64,000 nucleotides of DNA from Notolepis coatsorum. Lineage: Eukaryota > Chordata > Actinopteri > Aulopiformes > Paralepididae. The notes beneath the pieces are model-generated. The model was given only the letters and a program-made list of their open reading frames with translations. It had not been told where the DNA came from and searched no databases. Location of the stretch: contig OZ020589.1 in assembly GCA_963971535.1 (NCBI GenBank), positions 79,530,911 to 79,594,910 of the forward strand. Reading direction: 5' to 3'. Positions 1-12,510 of this stretch are shown piece by piece; the first letter of the stretch is position 1; each line of letters starts with the position of its first letter. The translations under genes were made by a program, and so were the position numbers.

Positions 1-94
1 TATCTTTGAAAGATTTTCGGGAATGAGACCCAATATTACTAGTACTCACACAGCTCTTTTGTCAGCTACTTTTCAGTTACTATTGGGCAGCTAA

Positions 95-275
95 CATTCA
101 GAAACGTCTGTTCTGGGGCTCCCCGGTGTCGCACCATGTATATACATACGTTCAGCGTAACCGCTGCGTCCTGGGTTAGAATCCGGCCCAGGACATGTGC
201 TGCATGTCCTCCCCATATCTCTCTCTCTCCCAATTTCCAAACTGTCCTATCCACAATAAAGCAGAAAATGCCATG
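95..275 (+). repeat. tRNA-derived SINE, degraded
   Basis: A pol III B-box-like motif (GGTTAGAATCC) lies at 174-184. It is followed by a CT-rich stretch with the 'gctgcatgtcctcccc' segment and an 'ataaagcagaaaatgcc' 3' end. The same head-plus-tail organisation occurs in the SINE at 47708-47912. The A box and the 5' boundary are eroded, so the start is approximate. No target duplication was found. This is a repeat, not a functional tRNA gene. Confidence 0.6.
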
Positions 276-282
276 AAAGATA

Positions 283-1213
<931 letters not shown>

Positions 1214-1466
1214 GGCACACGCTGATATCTCTGTGAAAAAAGTTCTGATTATCCTAAGACTGGTCAAATAGATTCCTTACCTCAGATCAGATGTTCTCCA
1301 AAAAGATTATTCCAATTCCTGATCGCCATTCCAAATATTGATCGCGTTTATTGATCCAACACTGGATACTGGAAATATGTATTCCACACTGTTTTGGGGC
1401 TCTGAAATTACTTGGATCCTCTCGGGTGGCTTGCCCGAGAAGTAAAATGAGGAAGCTGGATTTCGG

Positions 1467-1492
1467 CCCCCCCCCCCCCCCCCCCCCCCCCC
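1467..1492. repeat. Poly-C tract
   Basis: A run of 26 C residues followed by a short G run. The length is likely variable and prone to sequencing error. Confidence 0.95.
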
Positions 1493-2116
1493 GATAGGGG
1501 GCGGTATTTTCCCAATGGAGCTCAGAGAGAGTTTGCAGCACTAACGTGAGACTAGATTGATGAAATATTATGAATTCAAATCAATAATAAAAAAAATAAC
1601 GATTAAAAACGAGATCTCTCGTCGGCTGGCACTCAACGGTTGGCATGAACTAACGATAAATCTCGTTGCTGGCACTCAAAGCGTTAAGAGTTTAAAAGAA
1701 ACGTCTGTTCTGTTATCATTCGGCTGTCACCCCCTGGTGCTCAATTGAAGCTAAGTCATGCACATCATCTTCCTTAACCGTCCTTCTACTGTATGTTTCT
1801 CATATCATACACCCATTTCCTGTTATACAGAAAAACCTGTTGTCTTAGCCTCCCTTAAAATTTGGTATCAATAAAATTCTCCCCTGCTTCAACCTTATGC
1901 CCCATCACCCCAAACCACCTGTTTCCCCCTTCCTTTTTGGATTATCCCCTGTTGTTTTGTGACATGTTTCATGACAATAGTTTCTCTACCTAGTCTCTAA
2001 TGTGCAAATATGATCTGTCATGCTTACATCACTACCACTATCTTCAGGTACAGAACTTTGTTATTTGTCATTCCTTTCACAACCAGCCGTATTGCCTTAT
2101 ACTGCTTATACTATTC
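1493..2116. other. Unassigned AT-rich sequence
   Basis: No coding region or recognisable repeat is seen between the poly-C tract and the SINE that begins near 2125. Confidence 0.5.
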
Positions 2117-2124
2117 AAGCTTAA

Positions 2125-2602
2125 ACCCAATCAGGCGGTCAGGTGGCGTAGCGGAGATTGCGCTCATCACCAATGTAAGAGGCCGCGGTCTCAACTCCCG
2201 GAGTCAGCATTGCCTTGGCTTGGGCTGATTGTCATACTAACTCGTTTGGCTGGGTTAGCGGGAGGGAAGTCGTGGGTGGGAATCTGGCGTTGTGGACAGC
2301 GACGCCTACAGGTCAGGTCTGGGCGCTTGCTCAGCGGAGGCAGGACTTGATGAAGGCAGCATGACCTCCAACGCGTTACACTTCACCAATGAGAGTCCTC
2401 GCTGCCAGGGGAAAAAAGAGTCACTGGCTGTCGCCGCACGTGTCGGAGGAAGCGTGCGGACGACTTCAGGGTTCCCTTGTACCAACCAGTAGGAGAACAT
2501 GCGCACAACAAACAGGTAGGGGAGGGGGGGATTTGGCACAATGACTAAATTGGGACAGGGAGAAAACACAGAAAAATCAGAGAAAGAGAGGATAAAAAAA
2601 AA
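2125..2602 (+). repeat. Long tRNA-derived SINE
   Basis: The head carries an A-box-like TGGCGTAGCGG near 2143 and a B-box-like GGTCTCAACTCCC near 2188. A conserved-looking body and an A-rich tail (2593-2604) follow. The flanks share AAGCTTAA (2117-2124 and 2603-2610), consistent with a target-site duplication. At about 478 bp it is long for a SINE, so it may be composite. Confidence 0.6.
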
Positions 2603-2670
2603 AAGCTTAACTCCTGAGGCCCAAGCTGTTTTTTTTACATGCATTTTCTTTTATTTCTCTTGGCTATTTG

Positions 2671-4282
2671 GGCTTATTGGACCCTAATTAGAATAAAAAC
2701 TAAGTATCATCTTTTGATATGATGTACTTTTAGAGAAAAATGATGTCCACATATGTGGATTCTTGGTCCGAACTTCCATAAAACCCAATTAAGTCACCAT
2801 TGTGTAATAGAATGAAAAACTCTTTATTTCCACCTTGAACACAGCAGTTTTTTTTCTGACTGCTTTTGCATGTATTAATAACACATACAGACAAATGTTT
2901 TAACATGTTTTGAATATCAGAGTAAAAACATCATGGAAACATTGCACTTTTGGACAGTTGAAACTAATGCATGGATCATTTGAAAAGCAGCAAACAGTAA
3001 TTGCAGGATGACATTGTATGCCTGTAACAAAATATAAAACATTCAAATAATTTTTTTAATTGTCACGGTACGTACACGGTACGTACAACAAATGACGGAA
3101 CGTCTTAGTGAAAAAATATATATAAAAATGTTGCCCCTTTTTGACAGTCACAGTATGGCTCATGTGAAATGTTGTATTCGTAATGTAAAACAAAAAGGAT
3201 ATGTGAAAGGGTGCGAACACAAGGAGGACAGAAGGACCCGGCCTGCTTACGGAGGCCCAGGGGTCACCTGATGACCTTCACAGAATCTGAGCAGAGAGGA
3301 GTTGGAGGAGGAATGTGATTAATCGCACACGCTCACACTCACACCCACCTAATGTGACAAAAATCATTGCCATCACACTGCCATCACCTATGTGTGAAAG
3401 GCTGAGTAACAGTTGCGTTCGGTTTGCAGGCACAAGAACACTTTGCAGGTCACACAACGCACTCGGGTTCTTCCAGTGCAGCCTGGATGTCTGCAGCGCA
3501 TGGCATTCTTCAGGCCCATCATCTCTGGGAGGTGGGCATTAGCCCTCCTGCGGACCGAGACATGGGGCACCTCTGTCACATGATGTTTTACCCCCTGTTG
3601 TGCATCTTCTTCCTCTGATTGTTCCGATAGGTCAGCATCTGCACCGTGATGCTGGGCCAAGAGGATCTTTGCCACTTCCATACGGAACTCAAGGAAATGG
3701 ATGGGTTTTGTTTTTCGTCCAGCACATATTGCATGGTCTTTGCGGTAGAGTAGCCAGCTGTTGGCTAAAGCCAGATCCGTGAAGTGCATTACCATCCGCA
3801 TTGTCCACTTCTTAGTACGGGTGCTCATGCGATAGTAACTGATCATTCTATCGATCAAGTCAACTCCGCCCATCTTGTTGTTGTACTCACGGACAATGCT
3901 TGGTCGCGAAACAGTGACAGTACCATGAACAACAGACATCAGCAATACTGGCTTGTTGTCGTACCACTTCACTACACACAACTTTCCATCTTCAGCGGAC
4001 ACTTCTGATGAGGTACCTCTTCCTGCGCTTTTCATGGCTTTGTCACTGGGTAACTTGTCGTTCGCTCCAGCGAGTCGGTTCTTCATTATTGTACCAGTTA
4101 TGTACAGCTCCTTCTCCATCATTTGTTGCGCACCTTTGATGGTGGTGAAGAACCGGTCACAATACACTTTTGTGCCGCGTTTCAGGGTTTGATAAAGACG
4201 CTCGATGACTAAGCTTCCCAAGCCCAGGCCCTCGGGCCCTTCTCAATCAGTGAATTTGTACCTTGATAGAGCTCAAAGTCAG
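2671..4282 (-). mobile_element. piggyBac-type transposon, 3' half
   Basis: This is the distal half of a minus-strand piggyBac element whose other half lies at 23584-24986. The proposed outer end (GGCTTATTGGACC at 2671) resembles the other end (GGCTTAGTGGTCA, minus strand from 24986) at 10 of 13 positions. A TCCACATATGTGG motif lies internally at both ends. A flanking TTAA is present at the far end but not here (TTTG), so this boundary is tentative. The coding part is the transposase C-terminus; the minisatellite breaks it at about 4281. Confidence 0.65.
3388..4282 (-). pseudogene. piggyBac transposase, C-terminal part (PGBD-like)
   Basis: piggyBac transposases cut and paste DNA at TTAA sites with a DDD catalytic triad (DDE_Tnp_1_7 family). 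The 277-residue open frame shows the family's VYCDRFFTT segment and the NKMGGVDLIDRMISYYRM block, which carries a late catalytic Asp. It ends in a Cys/His-rich region (CRHPGC, CVTCKVFLC, NCYSAFH) typical of the C-terminal zinc-binding domain. The frame first opens at a non-ATG codon. Homology continues upstream to about 4282, but one frameshift near 4235 separates that part. At 4281 the coding sequence runs straight into the TGTAATAG minisatellite, so the central catalytic region is missing. The N-terminal exons are about 19 kb away at 23589-24417, same strand. It is not functional as it stands. Confidence 0.88.
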
Positions 4283-4337
4283 TGTGTAATAGTGTGCTAG
4301 TGTAATAGTGTAATAGTGTAATAGTGTGTAATAGTGT
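4281..4337. repeat. Start of TGTAATAG/CTATTACA minisatellite
   Basis: Short array of (ta)atagtgtg units joined directly to the broken piggyBac coding sequence and cut by the BEL/Pao insertion at 4338. It resumes at 12312 in the same orientation. Confidence 0.9.
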
Positions 4338-5765
4338 TGTTGTGAAGGGCCAGATTAAACCGAATATATATATTTATTTATATATATATATTTAATTGTA
4401 TTTGTATATTCTCTAATATTCCCTGATATCCCTTGTATATTCCTTGTACAATATGCATTGAATATCCATTCTAGCCTACTGAACATCCCATAATAGTCTC
4501 CATTCTACTATTGGTCGAGACCTTGGTGCCAGGCTGCCATACCCCCCAGACCCAGTTCAAACGTACCGCTCAACATGTACGAACAAGTCCTAGTTCCGCG
4601 TAGGAATCTGGCTACCGCACCACTAATGGTACTATTTGTTCATAGTGCGTATATATACTGCGCTACTAAAGTAGGACTTCTTTTTAGTCCAGTTTCTTAC
4701 CCTCCAATAGAGTGACAGACGTAAAGCCTCCCCGCGACGCCACGTGTGGGAGTAAGGCCAAGTTCGGCCTACCATCTGTATTGAGACATCGTGTATATTA
4801 ATATTTGAATAGTCATATTTGGCACTATATCGTCGAGTTGGACGTAGTCTATTAAGCTAATAATAGTCTATTCATATGTAGTGCTTCGTGCGGTGAGAAT
4901 ACTATCGTAGTCAGTACCCCCATCGTTTCGGGTAGAACTGGCTGCTTATCCAGGGTGGCCGACCCCATGTGAGGCTGCACCCGAGGAGCCCCAGAGCCGA
5001 CGAGCGAGTGGACCTGCATACCGGATTATTCTACCGACGACAGCCCGCCTTCCCAGGCACGGATTATGCTTTGTATACAGTGATTATTCTATGGATAAAG
5101 ACCAACACTGCCGTGTGTTGGAAACCCCCCCCCCGGAGAGGACGACAGGTGAGGAGACGCTCTACACGACGAGGTCGCTTCACGTCTCTCCATCGTGGAC
5201 CGGAGGAAGCCGGCCCACAGAGAGTCCAACTGCTTTCATCTGTGGATCGAGGATCGCTGAGGCACCGAGCCGCACAACCGTGGGTTCTCCCAGGATACCC
5301 TCGGCCAGACGGATACAGCCAGACTCTACCCCCCCCCCCCCTTCTCCAGTTGTCTTACAAGCGACCGGAATTCCCCCCTAGTGTATCCAGTTCTATAATC
5401 ATTAAAGTATCATTGCTATTATTCCTTAAATATTCCAGGTTGTATATTTACCGCCTGCGCCACCAGAGATTGGACGTTCTCTATTGATATACCAACGAAT
5501 ACTCATTTGCCATAAAAGTGCATCCTATTTCAAATCATAAATGTAATTAAGTGATTGCTCTACATACCTTTTGCTATGTATTAATTATTATTAAACGCAG
5601 ACTTTCGACTTGGTACATTTGTGTTGGATCGTTTCATCTACGTGGGAGTGTTTACCATAATTATTTATGCCTAGTACTGGGTGGCCAGAGTCTAAAGTAC
5701 AAGAGGTAGTGGTAGTAAGTATCATATCTAACAATACAGTCAGGGAATTGTACCCCTCAGTTACA
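4338..5765 (+). repeat. BEL/Pao 5' LTR
   Basis: 1,428 bp, begins TGTTGTGAAGG and ends GTTACA. It matches 10882-12311 almost throughout. It contains two short poly-C runs and an AT-rich start. A 172-residue open frame inside is an LTR by-product, since its length changes with poly-C length between copies. Confidence 0.95.
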
Positions 5766-5767
5766 AT

Positions 5768-5783
5768 TGGTCCTTCGAGCCGG
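5768..5783 (+). promoter_or_regulatory. tRNA primer-binding site of BEL copy 1
   Basis: TGGTCCTTCGAGCCGG begins two bases after the 5' LTR. A leading TGG is complementary to a tRNA CCA end. The priming tRNA was not identified. Confidence 0.7.
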
Positions 5784-5809
5784 ATGGTAATTAGTGTAAT
5801 ATTAATATA

Positions 5810-7513
5810 GTGTTATTAATATTGAAATGGCCTATGATGAACACTCCACGAAACGATCCTCCTAACCAACACCCGCAGCGCGAACGACGGCTCCCTCAGT
5901 ACTTAGAGGCTTACGCTGTCAGTCAACAACCTAGTCTTCTACTAACAGTAAACGCGGTAAAACTAGAAAGTAAAAGTATGTCTAACCCCAACGCCCAGAC
6001 TACCCCGACCATAGAGGCCCCTACGGGTTCTAATGTAACTGACCAAGCTCACGCTGGGGACCAGTGGGAACCAGACATGACTTCACACCCCGCCAGTACT
6101 GAAGAAGTAGTCCCCGATGAGTCCCGGGAGGAATACAACGCTACCGAGAGAGAACTCGGCACGGAAGAAGACGGGGAGAGCACCGTGGAGATAGAGCTCC
6201 AAGGCTCCGCAAGGAGTACCCCGAGGGAAGGCTCCCCTATACAACCGCCTTCTCCCAGCGAGGCAGAGAGGACCCTACAGCAGGCCTTCCTCATCAGCCT
6301 GAACGCCGCTGCTGAACGCGACCGACTGCAGATCCAGCAGCGGAGCGAAGAAGAGCATATACGTCTTGAAATAAGACGCATTCAGATGGAAGAGAATGTG
6401 GCCCGAGACCGAGCAGACAGCCAGCGAGCAGCTGCTGGTGCTCTACGGGACGCAGAGCGCGACAGACAGCAAGCGCAACTAATAGAACAGCTGATCAGAC
6501 GGACAACACCCTCTCCCTCCGCCAGAGGCTCCAGGAACTCGTCTAGACACACCTCCAGGGCGGCATCCCCTAGCCGAGTAAACAACCCTGAACTTGACCA
6601 ACAGACGAGGTCTATACCCCCCACAGACCACCTCCCCCCACCGGTCCAAGCGAGACCTAGCAACCGGGAAGGAGCAGCATATCCTGTGGAGAGGCTAAAC
6701 CAGAGACTACAAGCACTGGATGACCTAACTGAAGACGAAGAGGAAGAGGAGGAGAACCGCGCCCGACGACAGCACAGTACTCTACCGGACCAGGAGGTCC
6801 GGTACAGCCCAGGCTATACTCCCGCGGAGCTGCGCTACAGACCCCCGACTCTATACACGGGTGAGCACGACGCACGACCCGCACCGAGGAACAGCACCTG
6901 GACAAGCGGGCCATGGTACACTGCCGGTACCAGCCCATACCAAGGAGCGGGAGGAGACTCGCCTAGGAGGCCTCTCCCCCAACGCTCGCCGATGTATCCA
7001 CAGTCAGCGTCATACATTGGCACGCCTATGGTACCCGACTTCACCCAAGAGAACCGGGCCCAGTATACAGAACTCTGCATGTGTCTGGAGACCATGTTGG
7101 TGGATGTATTGGATGAACGCCATAAATACGCCATCCTACTGAAGCACTTAAAGGTACCCCGCGCACATAATATAGCGCTCGCCTACGCGACTTCCACCAC
7201 CCCATACACAGCAGCGCTGGTAGCATTGGACCAGAGGTATGGGCGCATATGGGATTACGTGATCCAGGAGATCCGACACATCGACCGCTTACCCCCAGCA
7301 ATAGACAATCGAGCACTGGACGACCTGTCCATCAGAGTGCAGTCCCTGGTAGGGATGTTGGGAGCGCAGAGACCAAGGGGAGGCATGAACTTTACGCCAA
7401 CTCAAATGTGGAAAGGATCTTGGAGAAGCTGCCGCCCGCTCGACAGGAGCGTTTTAGGCGGCAGAGAGACCACCGAGACCCGAATGGCCTCGAACCGAAC
7501 CTCCTCGATCTAG
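5810..7513 (+). pseudogene. BEL/Pao gag region, frameshifted from pol
   Basis: This open frame (567 codons) encodes the N-terminal part of the BEL/Pao polyprotein, which forms the retrotransposon capsid. A charged, low-complexity Ser/Arg/Glu-rich region includes an acidic run near residue 310. The conserved Pao gag block (DUF1759-like: TELCMCLETMLVDVLDERHK and following) begins near residue 420. Homology leaves this frame near 7370-7380 and continues in the next, so the last ~50 residues are frameshift product. Several in-frame Met codons lie near the start (5810, 5834, 5837) and I cannot choose between them. BEL elements usually have one long ORF, so I read the frame change as a mutation rather than programmed shifting. 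Confidence 0.85.
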
Positions 7514-10500
7514 CAGACTTCCTGGCGAGAGAAGTCAGCAGCCTACGGCTAGATACATTCGGATGGAGCACCCCTGGCTCCAGAGAAGGAACCAGACGAC
7601 TAAATGATGGAAGAAGATCGGTGACTGTGATGCACCAATCGGAGTCAGTACCGAGCAGCAGGAGCCACAGTACCCCCTCCAGAACGGAGAAGTGGAAGAT
7701 AGTGTGCCCCTACTGTGAGGAAGAACACTGGCTAGCGCAATGTGACTCCTTCCCCAAGCTGAACGCGGAGGAAGCAAGTCAATGGATAAAGTCCAACAAG
7801 CGCTGTTTTTGCTGTGCGCGCTCACACATGGCAGCCGAATGCCGCTTAAAGAAAAGGTGCACCAAGTGCGATGGAGCCCATCTGGACATACTTCACGACA
7901 GTAACAGACGGCGCCCTTCACCCGCACCATCCAGCAGCAAAGCGAGCGTCATGTACATCGATCCCGCCAGCAGCAGTGGAGCCCGAGTACTCCTAAAAGT
8001 AGTGCGTGTGACACTAAGCTACCAGAATAAAGTCCTGGACACTTACGCCGTCCTCGATGACGGGTCAGAGAAGACCCTTCTGCTCGCCTCCGCTGCGGCC
8101 CAGCTAGGGCTGCGGGGAAGCGAAACCCAAATGACAATTCGGACAATAAGACGAGATTTGAAGACGATAAAGGGCGAGAATGTCTCATTCTCTATCGCAG
8201 CAAGCGGCCAGCCTGAGCGACGGTACCAGATTACAGACGCTTTCACCAGCCAAGAAATAGGACTGTCGCGGTACACATACCCCGTCGCCAAGCTGATGGA
8301 GAAATATCCACATCTGCGCAAGTTACCGATCCCGCTCATAGACAATGCTATGCCGACCCTGTTGATAGGCTCCGACCATGCAGACCTCATTGTCCCGATA
8401 GACCGGGTTCATACCGGACCCCGAGGCTGTCCTGCAGCAGTCGAGACCCGTTTGGGATGGACTCTCCAAGGCCCGCTCGCCAAATCTCTCAACCGAAGTA
8501 CAGCCACTAGATGTCTCCACTCCCGAGTCACAGAGGGAGAAACCGCACTCCTGCAACACGTAGAGCGGCTATGGACCTTGGAACAAATGCCCTTTAAGAA
8601 CGGAAAGAAAGACATTCGCTCTAAAGATGACATTTACGCCATTCACCTCCTCGAGACAGGGACCAAGAGAGTCCCGGTCAACGGCGTGTTGAGATACGCC
8701 ACGCCACTCCTGCGGCGAGAAGGAATGCCTACTTTCCACGCCAAGACAGACGCCACAGAACGGTACCTGCTGAACACGGAGCGGCGCTTAGCCAAGAACC
8801 CCGCCCAAGAGAGTGTATACCGCGCTGAGATTGAGAAGCTCATCACAGCGGGACACGTCACAAAGATGGACATTAAAGAGGCTGACCAGACCACTGAATC
8901 ATGGTACGTGCCTCACCACAAGGTCCATCACAACGGTAAAGACCGCATAGTATTTAACTGCAGCTACCAGATCGGATCCCAAAATCTGAATAAAGAGTTA
9001 CTGCCCGGTCCCACACTCGGCCCCTCCCTACTCGGCGTTCTACTCCGCTTCCGCCAGGAAAAGGTGGCCATCAGCGGGGACATTAAAGGAATGTTCCTGC
9101 AGGTGAGATTAGTAGAGGAGGACAAGCCCCTGTTACGGTTCCTATGGAGAGAGAAGCCAGGAGATGAGCACCCAGCCATCTACCAATGGGAAGTCCTCCC
9201 CTTCGGAACGACGTGCAGCCCCTGCTGTGCTACATTTGCACTACAGAAACATGTAGCAGAGGACCCAGCAGCGGACGAAGAGGTCCGACACAGCGTAAAG
9301 AACAGCTTCTACGTAGACAACTGTCTACAAAGCCTTTCAACCCAGGAAGAAGCCGAGGCTCTCCTGATTAAACTCCGCGCCTCATTGATCAAAGGCGGCT
9401 TTGATCTCAGGCAGTGGGCCAGCAGCGATCCGCAAGTACTGCGCAGCCTCTCCTCCGAGGACAAGGCAGCCAGCAGCGAGACCTGGATGGCTACAATCCC
9501 GGGAGAAGCCCAGGAGATGACCCTGGGATTGGTGTGGCGATTTAAAACAGATTCGCTTCACTACAGACACAAGCCCCTGACTACGGAGCAGGGAAGGCCG
9601 GCGGCGGCGCCGACCACCAGACGGAGTGTGTACACAACACTCGCCCGACAATATGACCCGCTAGGATGTATTCTACCGTACACCACCAGGGCAAAAATTA
9701 TTGTACGAGCATTGTGGGACAAGGACCAGGGCTGGGACGACCCCATTCCTGCACACCTTGCATCCACCTGGAGAAAGTGGGAGATGGAGCTCCACTCACT
9801 CCCAGGCGTTAATATGCGCCGAAGCTACTTCCCACCCACGGTGAGGCCAGAGACATGTAAAATGGACTTACACGTCTTCAGTGACGCCTCAGAGGTCGCA
9901 TACGGATCAGTAGCCTACTTGCGGGCCCAAGAAGAGGGGGGAGAGATCTACACAGCATTTGTCCTCGCCCGCTCGAGAATAGCCCCACGCAAGCAACAAT
10001 CTATCCCACGTCTAGAGCTCTGCGCAGCCCTAGCCGGAGCGCACCTAGCCACGCTCATCCAACGTGAGCTCACCATACCGGTGTCTAGAACAATCCTGTG
10101 GTCAGATTCCATGACAGTACTCGCCTGAATCAAATCGAACTCATGCAAGTACAAAGTCTTCGTGGGAGTCAGAGTCACCGAGATTCAAGACTTAACCGAA
10201 GAGTTAACTGGAGAAACAGAGTGGCGCTACGTTGATACAAAACAGAACCCAGCTGACGTCATCACCCGGGGAATGCCCCTAGATGACCTCACCCGTCGCA
10301 ATGTCTACAGTGACGGCCCAGCATTCCTAAAGCTCCCGGAAGGAGAGTGGCCCACGCCTATCCCGAGGGAAGCCAGTCAAGAGGAGGCTGAGAATAAGAA
10401 ACCTATGTTCTGTGGATTGAGCACTGTTATCTCCGCAGACCCCAACATAGATGATTGCACTACCATAGAGAGTGCACAACAAAGGACATTCCTACTGCAC

Positions 10501-10773
10501 TACCTACCGTCTCTACAGACCCGCCAGAAGTGGGTAAAGGAGAGAGACAATTTGACAGAAGGAACAGTCGTCATGATTATTGATCAATCACTGCCCAGAG
10601 CTATGTGGCCGGCCGGCCGCGTAAGCAAAGTGATCACCGGTGCCGACGGCAAGGTCCGAGCAGCTGAAGTGCTTGTCCAGGGTCGCACTTACACCCGTCC
10701 CGTGGCGAGGCTCATAGAACTGCCCCGACTCCCAGACACAATCGATGATGACCATGACCCTATAACCCTATGA
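7375..10773 (+). pseudogene. BEL/Pao pol: zinc knuckles, protease, RT, RNase H; integrase deleted
   Basis: In order: three Cys/His knuckles (CPYCEEEHWLAQC, CFCCARSHMAAEC, CTKCDGAHLDILH; 7708-7900), an aspartic protease site (VLDDGS, about 8050-8067), and a reverse transcriptase with PFGTTCSPCC and YVDN (9309-9320; YVDN is seen here and in copy 2). RNase H (VFSDASEVAYGS) follows near 9873. A TGA stop at 10126-10128 replaces the Trp found in the related minus-strand copy. Coding resumes after it to 10773. Around 10490 the frame jumps from the pre-integrase linker straight to the C-terminal tail. Compared with the copy at 58996-64000, about 1.1 kb (roughly 380 residues) is gone, including the zinc finger and DDE integrase core. 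It could not integrate by itself. Confidence 0.93.
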
Positions 10774-10881
10774 CTTTGTGAAGTTGACTGACCCCTACAG
10801 CAAACCCTTATGTGTAAATAGACAACGCGATTAATCTGTCTCTGCTTAACTGATTAGGTCTGGGACCAATCAGGGGGTGGC

Positions 10882-12311
10882 TGTTGTGAAGGGCCAGATT
10901 AAACCGAATATATATATTTATTTATTTATATATATTTAATTGTATTTGTATATTCTCTAATATTCCCTGATATCCCTTGTATATTCCTTGTACAATATGC
11001 ATTGAATATCCATTCTAGCCTACTGAACATCCCATAATAGTCTCCATTCTACTATTGGTCGAGACCTTGGTGCCAGGCTGCCATACCCCCCAGACCCAGT
11101 TCAAACGTACCGCTCAACATGTACGAACAAGTCCTAGTTCCGCGTAGGAATCTGGCTACCGCACCACTAATGGTACTATTTGTTCATAGTGCGTATATAT
11201 ACTGCGCTACTAAAGTAGGACTTCTTTTTAGTCCAGTTTCTTACCCTCCAATAGAGTGACAGACGTAAAGCCTCCCCGCGACGCCACGTGTGGGAGTAAG
11301 GCCAAGTTCGGCCTACCATCGGTATTGAGACATCGTGTATATTAATATTTGAATAGTCATATTTGGCACTATATCGTCGAGTTGGACGTAGTCTATTAAG
11401 CTAATAATAGTCTATTCATATGTAGTGCTTCGTGCGGTGAGAATACTATCGTAGTCAGTACCCCCATCGTTTCGGGTAGAACTGGCTGCTTATCCAGGGT
11501 GGCCGACCCCATGTGAGGCTGCACCCGAGGAGCCCCAGAGCCGACGAGCGAGTGGACCTGCATACCGGATTATTCTACCGACGACAGCCCGCCTTCCCAG
11601 GCACGGATTATGCTTTGTATACAGTGATTATTCTATGGATAAAGACCAACACTGCCGTGTGTTGGAAACCCCCCCCCCGGAGAGGACGACAGGTGAGGAG
11701 ACGCTCTACACGACGAGGTCGCTTCACGTCTCTCCATCGTGGACCGGAGGAAGCCGGCCCACAGAGAGTCCAACTGCTTTCATCTGTGGATCGAGGATCG
11801 CTGAGGCACCGAGCCGCACAACCGTGGGTTCTCCCAGGATACCCTCGGCCAGACGGATACAGCCAGACTCTACCCCCCCCCCCCCCCTTCTCCAGTTGTC
11901 TTACAAGCGACCGGAATTCCCCCCTAGTGTATCCAGTTCTATAATCATTAAAGTATCATTGCTATTATTCCTTAAATATTCCAGGTTGTATATTTACCGC
12001 CTGCGCCACCAGAGATTGGACGTTCTCTATTGATATACCAACGAATACTCATTTGCCATAAAAGTGCATCCTATTTCAAATCATAAATGTAATTAAGTGA
12101 TTGCTCTACATACCTTTTGCTATGTATTAATTATTATTAAACGCAGACTTTCGACTTGGTACATTTGTGTTGGATCGTTTCATCTACGTGGGAGTGTTTA
12201 CCATAATTATTTATGCCTAGTACTGGGTGGCCAGAGTCTAAAGTACAAGAGGTAGTGGTAGTAAGTATCATATCTAACAATACAGTGAGGGAATTGTACC
12301 CCTCAGTTACA
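10882..12311 (+). repeat. BEL/Pao 3' LTR
   Basis: 1,430 bp, matching 4338-5765 apart from a few substitutions, poly-C length and AT-run length. It is preceded by a purine-rich stretch (cagggggtgg) that could be the polypurine tract. It is followed directly by the AGTGT target duplication. Confidence 0.95.
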
Positions 12312-12510
12312 AGTGTAATAGTGTGTAATAGTGTAATAGTGTGTAATAGTGTAATAGACACTATTACACACTATTACACTATTACACACTATTACACACT
12401 ATTACACTATTACACTATTACACTAGCACACTATTACACTATTACACACTATTACACACTATTACACTATTACACTATTACACTAGCACACTACTACACT
12501 ATTACACAGC
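12312..12510. repeat. ACTATTAC/ACACTATTAC minisatellite with orientation switch
   Basis: Units read TGTAATAG to about 12356 and then flip to CTATTACA from about 12361 through a short palindromic junction (taatagacactatta). Some units carry the variant ACTAGCAC. Open frames rich in His/Tyr/Thr are translated repeats. Confidence 0.95.

Larger units (their letters stand above)
4338..12311 (+). mobile_element. BEL/Pao LTR retrotransposon, copy 1
   Basis: The 7,974 bp element has near-identical LTRs (4338-5765 and 10882-12311) starting TG and ending CA. A primer-binding site follows the 5' LTR, and gag-protease-RT-RNase H coding lies between. A perfect 5 bp target duplication AGTGT flanks it (4333-4337 and 12312-12316). 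The target is the TGTAATAG array inside the broken piggyBac. LTRs differ at only a few sites plus homopolymer length, so insertion is recent. It is nevertheless defective: a gag frameshift, a stop in RNase H and deletion of the whole integrase. Confidence 0.95.

Noticed and set aside
4969..5487. A 172-residue Arg/Pro-rich frame that recurs at 11513 and 14198
   Set aside because: It lies inside the BEL/Pao LTR copies. Its length changes (172, 143, 137) with poly-C length, so conservation is only LTR identity.
8323..8633. Minus-strand frames opposite the BEL pol gene
   Set aside because: Shadows of a GC-rich coding region; the plus strand has protease and RT motifs.
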